Part shown: positions 1 to 5,001 of the stretch, piece by piece | Layout of the letters: each line of letters begins with the position of its first letter | Numbering within the stretch: position 1 is the stretch's first letter | NCBI GenBank assembly: GCA_937897585.1 | Contig: CALCNY010000254.1 | Span: forward strand, 1 to 5,001 | Source of the DNA: an uncultured Chitinophagaceae bacterium | Lineage (GTDB): Bacteria > Bacteroidota > Bacteroidia > Chitinophagales > Chitinophagaceae | DNA length: 5,001 nucleotides | Reading direction: 5' to 3' | Notes under the pieces: generated by a model | Told to the model about the DNA's origin: nothing | Seen by the model: only the letters and a program-made list of their open reading frames with translations | Database searches by the model: none | Made by a program: the position numbers and the translations under genes

Positions 1-2
1 AT

Positions 3-1259
3 GAATTTGAGTTTTATCTAGAAGATCTTAAAGCAAAAGCAATTGTTGTTAAAACTGGCTCTGAATCTCCTGCTATTGCTGTAGCCCAAAAATTAGGTGT
101 TGCGATTATTGATTTACACTCTACCCCAGAATGTGGTGCAGGCACTTTTACACTCAGCTTACGTAGCAAGAAAAAAAAGATACTTCAACAAGGTGGGTGG
201 GCGAAGGCGCAGGATGTGGCATTAATTTTACATACCTCAGGAACTACCTCTAGGCCAAAAATTGTGCCTTTGTCGCAAAGTAATGTTTGTGCATCTGCAA
301 GCAATATAGCAAACACACTTGCTTTTACTATTTCAGACCGTGGTCTGAATATCATGCCGTTATTCCATATCCATGGCCTCATTGCTGGTATATTAGCCCC
401 ACTTTCTGCTGGTGCATATGTGTCATGCACCCCTGGCTTTAATGCTCTGAAGTTTTTCTCGTGGATGGATCAAATTAAACCAACTTGGTATACGGCAGTG
501 CCAACAATGCATCAAACAATTCTCACTAGAGCCAATAATAATCAAGCAATTATTCAAAATAATCCACTACGTTTTATTAGATCTTCAAGTTCATCGATGC
601 CCATGAAAGTGATTGAAGAACTTGAAGCTTGTTTTAAGGCTCCACTGATTGAGTCTTACGGTATGACGGAAGCTTCACACCAAATGTGTAGTAACCTACT
701 CCCTCCAGCCCAGCGTAAACCCGGGACTGTTGGAGTTGCAGCAGGTCCCCGTGTAGCCATTATGGATGAGACTGGTCAGCTTTTAAAAGTGGGCGAAACT
801 GGTGAAATCGTGATTCAAGGGGCAAACGTCACTAAGGGCTATGAAAACAATCTCAAAGCAAATGCCGAGAATTTCACGAAAGGATGGTTCAGAACAGGTG
901 ACCAAGGAAACATTGATGCTGATGGTTACGTAACGATTACTGGTCGCTTAAAAGAAATTATTAATCGTGGTGGTGAGAAAATTTCCCCAAGAGAAGTAGA
1001 CGAAATTTTAATGGAACACCCAGCAGTTTTACAGGTAGTTACTTTTGCGATTCCTCATGAAAAACTTGGTGAAGAAGTGGGTGCTGTAGTTGTTCTTCGC
1101 GAAGGTAAATCTGCTGAAGAAAAAGATATTCGTAGTTTTGCTGCTGAAAAACTAGCTGATTTCAAAGTCCCTAAAAAGATTATTTTTATGGATGAAATCC
1201 CTAAAGGAGCGACTGGTAAATTACAACGTATTGGCCTTGCGAGTAAATTAGGCTTATAA
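3..1259 (+). CDS. Acyl-CoA ligase, oxalyl-CoA ligase (AAE3/Pcs60)-like, 5' end missing
   Basis: This is an AMP-forming ligase of the ANL superfamily, which activates a carboxylic acid to an acyl-adenylate and transfers it to CoA in the cytoplasm. The frame is open from base 3 to the TAA at 1257-1259 (418 codons), so the true start is off the left edge; members of this group are about 510-520 residues, so roughly 100 are missing. Visible motifs, by codon in the visible part: HTSGTTSRPK phosphate loop (77-86), PLFHIHGL, WYTAVPT, YGMTEA (219-224), GWFRTGD (294-300), GRLKEIINRGGEKISPREVDE hinge (from 314; first residues GRLKEIINRGG) and PKGATGKLQR with the catalytic Lys at 406. The Ser in TSGTTS, the NVTKGY stretch and TEASHQM resemble plant AAE3 oxalate-CoA ligase as I remember it. 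The substrate is therefore inferred as oxalate or a small acid; a 4-coumarate or other acyl substrate is possible. No partner such as oxalyl-CoA decarboxylase is in view. Confidence 0.93.
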   Translation, partial: EFEFYLEDLKAKAIVVKTGSESPAIAVAQKLGVAIIDLHSTPECGAGTFTLSLRSKKKKILQQGGWAKAQDVALILHTSGTTSRPKIVPLSQSNVCASASNIANTLAFTISDRGLNIMPLFHIHGLIAGILAPLSAGAYVSCTPGFNALKFFSWMDQIKPTWYTAVPTMHQTILTRANNNQAIIQNNPLRFIRSSSSSMPMKVIEELEACFKAPLIESYGMTEASHQMCSNLLPPAQRKPGTVGVAAGPRVAIMDETGQLLKVGETGEIVIQGANVTKGYENNLKANAENFTKGWFRTGDQGNIDADGYVTITGRLKEIINRGGEKISPREVDEILMEHPAVLQVVTFAIPHEKLGEEVGAVVVLREGKSAEEKDIRSFAAEKLADFKVPKKIIFMDEIPKGATGKLQRIGLASKLGL

Positions 1260-1433
1260 GTGACGTACGCTATCTTCACACTGGATGGAATAATTTTTAA
1301 AAAGCTCGTTAATTAATCTTGGTAAGTGATTAACTATAGTGCCATAAAAATATTTATATACACCTAACCCTTTCCATATATAAAAATATCAAAATTTTAT
1401 ATATGTCTAGAAAACTAAATAGTGTCTACCGAT
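1260..1433. other. AT-rich gap between convergent genes
   Basis: This is the 3'-3' gap between the acyl-CoA ligase and the cupin gene. I see no open frame with a plausible start and no RNA gene. It is strongly AT-rich and carries the 11-bp inverted repeat at 1375-1405 listed separately. No GC-rich stem followed by a T run is visible for either gene. Confidence 0.6.
1375..1405. repeat. Perfect 11-bp inverted repeat, possible bidirectional terminator
   Basis: The left arm CATATATAAAA (1375-1385) is the exact reverse complement of TTTTATATATG (1395-1405), with a 9-base loop between them. It sits between two converging genes, where a shared terminator is expected. However, the stem has only one G-C pair, which is weak for intrinsic termination. 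A second, outer pair, CACCTAA (1361-1367) with TTAGGTG (1434-1440), could extend the structure and would include the stop codon of the cupin gene. The inverted repeat is seen directly; a termination role is inference. Confidence 0.4.
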
Positions 1434-2087
1434 TTAGGTGTGAAGATGTCCTGTCTTAACAAAGATAGTACAGCCCTCTTTACTAAAAGGTTGGTGCAGA
1501 CTCATATGGGGACTTCTAATCCAAGACCCGGATGGATAACGACCATTCTCATCTTCAAAAACTCCATCAACAACAAATATTTCCTCTCCACCGAAGTGTC
1601 GATGAGGATTGAAATAAGTTTGAGGTGCCCATCGGACTAAAGTTGATCCACTACCCTGTTTCATCAGTGGCATAACACTCAGGCCGGAAACCATACCTTG
1701 GTACCAAGAGGTAGTTTTCGTATCTACTACTTCTCTCTCTACTTGATCTGTACCAAGATATCGTAACTTCACAAATAGAGTACAGCCGGATTCACTAAAT
1801 GGGGTATGAAAAGAACCTGGAGGATTCATAATGTATGTACCGGCAGGATAACTACCATTCTCATCGTTAAATATCCCATCCAAAACAAATATCTCCTCAC
1901 CAAATTCATGAGTATGCCTCTTAAATTTAGAGCCTGGTTGGTAGCGAACAATGGAGGTTGCTTTTGCTACCTCGTCTCCCATGCGCTCGAGCACTCTCCT
2001 CTCCACCCCTGATTCGGGGCTCTGAATCCAAGGCAAATCATGGTGATTAATCACAACTCGTTTACTGTAGTCATTATTGATATTCAT
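1434..2087 (-). CDS. Two-domain ChrR-like cupin protein
   Basis: A complete 217-residue protein made of two cupin domains of the ChrR/Cupin_7 kind. Each domain carries a full set of likely metal ligands: His58, His60, Glu64, His94 in the first, and His162, His164, Glu168, His198 in the second. The spacing (+2, +6, +36) is the same in both and matches the zinc site of the cupin-like domain of the anti-sigma factor ChrR as I recall it. The halves are an internal duplication offset by 104 residues, both reading GEEIFVxDGxF.DENG.YP.G followed by GCTxFVK. There is no N-terminal anti-sigma domain, signal peptide or membrane segment, and no sigma factor beside it, so this is a free-standing cytoplasmic cupin. 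Function is unknown: a metal- or oxidant-sensing protein or a small enzyme are both possible. The start at ATG 2087-2085 is the first of the frame that includes the whole domain; no clear Shine-Dalgarno precedes it. The gene converges on the ligase. Confidence 0.88.
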   Translation of the reverse strand: MNINNDYSKRVVINHHDLPWIQSPESGVERRVLERMGDEVAKATSIVRYQPGSKFKRHTHEFGEEIFVLDGIFNDENGSYPAGTYIMNPPGSFHTPFSESGCTLFVKLRYLGTDQVEREVVDTKTTSWYQGMVSGLSVMPLMKQGSGSTLVRWAPQTYFNPHRHFGGEEIFVVDGVFEDENGRYPSGSWIRSPHMSLHQPFSKEGCTIFVKTGHLHT

Positions 2088-2136
2088 CTATTACATTTGA
2101 TATATTTAAGTTGAGAACTAAGCATAACAAGTAAAT

Positions 2137-2241
2137 TCAATGTTTGCTAAAAGCAAAACCCCTAACTTGTTCGCGACCAGCGTGAGGGGCAAATTCAAGC
2201 CAAATGATATCCTCAGCTTTAGAAATGTAAGTTTTAGGCAC
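2137..2241 (-). pseudogene. mazF: Truncated MazF-type mRNA interferase toxin remnant
   Basis: Reading from GTG at 2241-2239 gives a 34-residue peptide beginning VPKTYISKAEDIIWLEFAPH and continuing AGREQVRGFAFSKH before TGA at 2139-2137. The part up to the EQ matches the N-terminus of MazF, an endoribonuclease that cleaves single-stranded mRNA; E. coli MazF reads YVPDMGDLIWVDFDP...SEQAGHRP from memory. Homology fades right after EQ, so the HRP arginine and the later catalytic threonine of the family are gone, as is about 70% of the usual length (about 110 residues). I searched the 49 bases to the cupin start and saw no continuation. The GTG overlaps the TAG of mazE by one base, the classic arrangement for this operon. 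The product would be inactive. A short functional peptide is conceivable but unsupported. Confidence 0.8.
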
Positions 2242-2482
2242 TAAAGAATTTCCTTACCGACCCGACTTCCAAAACTTTCTTCATCGTGAATATTGTATGG
2301 AGTGATCCCAGCTAATAAATCATCAAGTCGAGTGTGTTTAGGGAAAATGGGCTCAATAATGATCTTACCCTAATCATATTGATATTTACAGACTGGTCCA
2401 AAACTAACTGAGCCGACTCCATCACGGAGGTTGATAATCTTAGAGCGGGACTATTACCCCATTTTTTAATAATTGCTTGCAT
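2241..2482 (-). pseudogene. mazE: MazE-type antitoxin, frameshifted
   Basis: MazE is the AbrB/SpoVT-fold antitoxin that binds its operator and neutralises MazF. The gene is present from end to end but in two frames. From ATG at 2482-2480, codons 1-37 read MQAIIKKWGNSPALRLSTSV then MESAQLVLDQSVNINMI (2482-2372), with the KWGNS..LR signature of the DNA-binding half. The second part, in another frame from 2369 to the TAG at 2243-2241, reads GKIIIEPIFPKHTRLDDLLA then GITPYNIHDEESFGSRVGKE and IL, which is the MazF-binding tail (LDDLLAGITP...GKEIL). Between them only two bases (2371-2370) remain, so one base (or four) has been lost. The total of about 80 codons is normal for the family. In the upstream frame translation hits a stop soon after, so no full antitoxin is made unless the indel is a sequencing error. 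No strong Shine-Dalgarno precedes the ATG. Confidence 0.85.
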
Positions 2483-2626
2483 AATTGCACGCCAAATTTA
2501 TCCGTTGTGAAAACATTTTAGAGAGCTATTAATATGTGTTCTTCATCAGGAAATAATTAGAAATTCTATTTTATTCACTCTATTTTGAACTCCACTTATG
2601 AAGTAACTTTTTCTTTATCTTTTTTA
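2483..2626. other. Gap between the mazE remnant and the large repeat protein gene
   Basis: These 144 bases lie downstream of the large minus-strand gene and upstream of mazE. They are AT-rich with a T-rich stretch (2608-2626 on the plus strand). I find no gene, no convincing hairpin terminator and no good -35/-10 pair. A mazE promoter and operator would be expected here. A TAAAAT hexamer occurs on the minus strand about 35 bases before the mazE start, but with no matching -35. Confidence 0.5.
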
Positions 2627-5001
2627 CTATTTATTTTGAGATTCGGATATCTCGATAAGAGTTTTAACACTTCCAACAGTTACTGCAACCGACATTGGTA
2701 AAGCACCACTTGGAACCGCACTAGTAACTAGTGTTTTACTTGCAACATCATATGAAATCCAAGATGGTAAAGGATCGTTATTACTCATAGTAACTGCCAC
2801 AGTATTATTTTGTGGAGTTCCAACTGTAGCTACGCTAGTTACTCCGACAGGAGCAATGACAGATTCAGGAATTGGAATTGTAAGACCAGTTCCAGATACT
2901 GCTGTACTTTGAGGCACAGTAACGACTATAAGTCCTGTAGTGGACTGGCTTGGATTATTTACAGTAGTTACTGAAACTCCTGCTGAAGTGACTGTTGATG
3001 CCGGACCTGCAGAACCAGGAGTAACAACTGGTGCACTCGAGACAGTCGCTGTTGATGTTGTCGCAGTTGAACTAAGAGGGGGTACCGAAGAAACAGGCGG
3101 AGTATTTGTAATAAGTGGGGGAAGTATGATGGCTGGAATAACATTAATAGTTCCATTAAGATTGGCAACTAAAGTTGTTCTATAGTTAGCTCCGCCACTT
3201 CCATCATTGATAGAGTAGTTTGAAACATTCAAAGTTTTATTAATACCAGCGATAAAACTTGCATAAGTTTCAGTCAACGATGAAATAGTATCAGTCCCCT
3301 TCAAGCCACTCACTATTGGTGTACTTAGGGCTGAATCTGAACCATCAAAAGTTTTTGTATTTGGTACCGCGGTAATAGTTAATGGTGCCTGACTCAGAGT
3401 AATTGAGTTTGCAGTAGTTCCAGTCCCTGCATTTCGAGCTCCATTCGAAATCGAATAGTTATTTAGATCAGCTGTTCCCACAACTCCAGATTGTGTGGTG
3501 ACATAATTCGTATTATTATCCACAACATTCTTCGTATTAGCAGTTGCATTTGTAAATCCTGTCAAAGTCTCACCATTCTGTAAGCCATAAGCAGTTACAT
3601 TTACCGGTCCAATACTCGTAGTACCCGTGTAAGTTCCACTTACAGCAATGCCCAGTGCCGCAGGACTTAGGATAATAGAATTCGCAGTAGTCCCAGTTCC
3701 TGCGTTCCGTGATCCATTCGTGATTGAGTAATTATTTAGATTAGCTGTTCCAACAACTCCAGACTGTGTGGTCACATAATTCGTATTGTTATCCAATACA
3801 TTCTTTGTATTGACCGTCACACTTGTAAATCCGGTCAAAGTATCGCTACCCTGTAATCCATAAGCAGTCACACTAGGAGATAAAATCGTTGTAGTACCAC
3901 TATAAGTTCCAGATGTAACAATACCCAAAGGTGCTTTATTTACTGTATTGTTAGCGGCAACATAAGAGAAGTTGTAGTTATTAGCAATACCGGTTGATAA
4001 CAAAGCAGCGCTTGGCGTTGATACAAAAGATCCTGCCTGTGCTAAGCCATTTAAAGCTTGATTGTTAGTCGATGCAATGGATTGAGTCACTGAACCTATA
4101 GCATCAGAACCAACCATAGACGTATTGATAAATCCAGCGTTTGATACCAGGGAAGCATAACTTATAGTCCCGTCGTAAGTCGTAGTACTGGCATTATTTG
4201 AAATAGTTACTGCTTTAGCTGTGATCGTCGCAGACGCAGGGCTTTGCGTTGTCAGTGTGTAGTTGCCAGACTCAGCTCCCGTTAAGCTTAAACCACTGTA
4301 AGTCACCGTTGTCGCTGACGCTACATTCTTGTTGTTGTATGTGCCAACCGCCGTTCCTGTCAAACTCACCGTATCACCGGTATAGGCTTTACCATCCGAG
4401 CTACTTCCTGTACCTGCAGTTTCTGTAACCAAAGACGCTGTACCACTCAAAACAACTGAATTTGTACCGTCATACACCTTGCTACTCGGAACACCTAAAC
4501 CACTACCACTGATTGCTTTAGGTGTGATCGTGGCAGACACTGGGCTCTGAATTGTTAGACTGTAGTTACTAGACTGTGCTCCAGTTAAGCTTAACCCACT
4601 GTAGGTTACCGTTGAAGCAGTCGCCACATCCTTACTGTTGTAAGTGCCAACTGCCGTTCCGGTCAGACTCACTGTATCACCGGTATAGGCTTTACCATCC
4701 GAACTCGTTCCAGTACCAGGGGCTTCTAACACCGCTAAAGCTGCTGTACCACTCACGACTGCCGCTGTTGTACCGTTATACACTTTAGTACTCGGAACCG
4801 CCAAACCACTCATCGATAAGGCTTTAGCTGTGATTGTGGCCGGCGTTGTTAGAGTTAGCGTGTAGTTACCAGAATCTAATCCAGATAAGCTTAATCCACT
4901 ATAGGTTACCGTTGACGCTGAAGCTACATTTTTATTGTTGTATGTACCAACCGCCGTTCCTGTCAAACTCACCGTATCACCGGTATAGGCTTTACCATCC
5001 G
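2627..5001 (-). CDS. C-terminal part of a giant YDG-repeat surface protein (adhesin-like)
   Basis: The frame is open from the right edge to TAG at 2629-2627, giving 790 visible codons; the true start is off the window and the whole protein probably runs to well over a thousand residues. Numbering from the GTG at 4972-4970 (an internal valine codon, not a start): two full and one partial YDG repeats of about 100 residues (1-253) with KVYNGT (63-68) and KVYDGT (165-170) cores; an MBG-like segment with TTYDGT (264-269) up to about 348; two near-identical 91-residue repeats (349-439, 440-530); a divergent unit with TFDGSD (541-546); a Pro/Ser/Thr-rich linker (about 612-672); and a C-terminal cap with DPLPSWISYDVASKTLV (from 733), resembling the Ig/cadherin-like ends of such proteins. 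Composition is Ser/Thr/Asn/Gly-rich with no cysteine, typical of secreted beta-strand proteins. By analogy with filamentous-haemagglutinin-type proteins it may be exported by two-partner secretion, but that N-terminal domain is out of view. No LPXTG, membrane anchor or autotransporter barrel is seen. Confidence 0.9.
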   Translation of the reverse strand, partial: DGKAYTGDTVSLTGTAVGTYNNKNVASASTVTYSGLSLSGLDSGNYTLTLTTPATITAKALSMSGLAVPSTKVYNGTTAAVVSGTAALAVLEAPGTGTSSDGKAYTGDTVSLTGTAVGTYNSKDVATASTVTYSGLSLTGAQSSNYSLTIQSPVSATITPKAISGSGLGVPSSKVYDGTNSVVLSGTASLVTETAGTGSSSDGKAYTGDTVSLTGTAVGTYNNKNVASATTVTYSGLSLTGAESGNYTLTTQSPASATITAKAVTISNNASTTTYDGTISYASLVSNAGFINTSMVGSDAIGSVTQSIASTNNQALNGLAQAGSFVSTPSAALLSTGIANNYNFSYVAANNTVNKAPLGIVTSGTYSGTTTILSPSVTAYGLQGSDTLTGFTSVTVNTKNVLDNNTNYVTTQSGVVGTANLNNYSITNGSRNAGTGTTANSIILSPAALGIAVSGTYTGTTSIGPVNVTAYGLQNGETLTGFTNATANTKNVVDNNTNYVTTQSGVVGTADLNNYSISNGARNAGTGTTANSITLSQAPLTITAVPNTKTFDGSDSALSTPIVSGLKGTDTISSLTETYASFIAGINKTLNVSNYSINDGSGGANYRTTLVANLNGTINVIPAIILPPLITNTPPVSSVPPLSSTATTSTATVSSAPVVTPGSAGPASTVTSAGVSVTTVNNPSQSTTGLIVVTVPQSTAVSGTGLTIPIPESVIAPVGVTSVATVGTPQNNTVAVTMSNNDPLPSWISYDVASKTLVTSAVPSGALPMSVAVTVGSVKTLIEISESQNK
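3383..3928 (-). repeat. Two tandem 273-bp (91-residue) repeats
   Basis: Two adjacent units, 3928-3656 and 3655-3383 on the minus strand, each start LGI(V/A).SGTY(S/T)GTT and end in NAGTGTTANSI.LS. The middle, DNNTNYVTTQSGVVGTA followed by (N/D)LNNYSI, is nearly unchanged in protein, and the DNA is highly similar (CAACTCCAGAnTGTGTGG at 3481 and 3754, exactly 273 bases apart). This unit differs from the YDG repeats, and I cannot match it to a named domain. Confidence 0.88.
4214..5001 (-). repeat. Tandem YDG repeats, about 300-bp period
   Basis: The plus-strand string GTATCACCGGTATAGGCTTT recurs at 4371, 4674 and 4974, giving periods of 303 and 300 bases (101 and 100 residues). Units on the minus strand run 4972-4673 and 4672-4370, with a partial unit 4369-4214 and the end of another entering from 5001. 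Each reads GKAYTGDTVSLTGTAVGTYN, then TVTYSGLSL, (S/A)TIT.KA and KVY(N/D)GT. Nucleotide conservation is patchy: near-identical in the GDTVSLTGTAVGTYN core and looser around the KVYDGT region, so the units are of mixed age or have been partly homogenised. The array continues off the right edge. Confidence 0.9.

Noticed and set aside
185..430. Open frame on the minus strand opposite the ligase
   Set aside because: It is antisense to well-conserved ligase motifs and shows no recognisable protein features.
2088..2136. Promoter for the cupin gene on the minus strand
   Set aside because: TATGCT and TTGTTA-like hexamers occur, but none has a partner at proper spacing, so no promoter can be called.
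2143..2157. Hairpin TTTGCT-AAA-AGCAAA as a terminator for mazF
   Set aside because: The stem is only 6 bp with no T run on either side, and it falls within the mazF remnant codons.
2159..2189. CCCCT ... AGGGG inverted pair
   Set aside because: Only five bases pair around a 21-base loop, and the sequence is explained by the mazF reading frame.
2366..2374. Programmed frameshift in mazE
   Set aside because: There is no slippery heptamer or downstream structure, and the truncated mazF beside it makes simple decay the better explanation.
2940..3185. Plus-strand open frame rich in Val, Thr and Gly
   Set aside because: It is the complement of the Pro/Ser/Thr-rich linker of the large minus-strand gene; its composition follows from that.
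4970..4972. GTG as the start codon of the large protein
   Set aside because: It lies inside a YDG repeat whose preceding residues (DGKAYTGDT) continue in frame to the window edge, so it is an internal valine.
4370..5001. Regularly spaced repeats as a CRISPR array
   Set aside because: The period is about 300 bases, in frame and coding throughout, with no short repeat/spacer structure.

Overview
The window looks like a piece of a Gram-negative bacterial chromosome with fairly low GC. The mix of genes would fit a betaproteobacterium of the Burkholderiales, perhaps Polynucleobacter-like: an AAE3-type acyl-CoA ligase, a ChrR-type double cupin, a MazEF toxin-antitoxin remnant and a very large YDG-repeat surface protein. 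That taxonomic guess is inference from gene content and base composition only.

Layout, left to right. Positions 3-1259 (+) hold the C-terminal four fifths of an adenylate-forming acyl-CoA ligase closest to the oxalyl-CoA ligase (AAE3/Pcs60) group; its start lies off the left edge. A 174-base AT-rich gap containing a perfect 11-bp inverted repeat separates it from a convergent gene at 1434-2087 (-), a two-domain cupin with both metal sites intact. Upstream of the cupin, at 2137-2482 (-), sit the remains of a mazEF toxin-antitoxin pair: mazE is complete end to end but broken by a frameshift, and mazF keeps only about its first 25-30 recognisable codons. The two frames still overlap by one base (TAGTG). 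A gene-free gap of 144 bases follows. From 2627 to the right edge (-) runs the C-terminal part of a giant repetitive surface protein, with about 100-residue YDG repeats, an MBG-like segment, two near-identical 91-residue repeats, a Pro/Ser/Thr-rich linker and an Ig-like C-terminal cap.

The genes do not form a pathway. The ligase is metabolic, the cupin is a probable metal-binding sensor or enzyme of unknown substrate, mazEF is dead, and the large protein is probably secreted. The three minus-strand units may be transcribed separately, and any promoter for the cupin must lie in or beside the mazF remnant. I found no CRISPR array, RNA gene, transposase or integrase. The most interesting item is the decayed mazEF module, whose two halves only appear when the minus strand is read across a frameshift.
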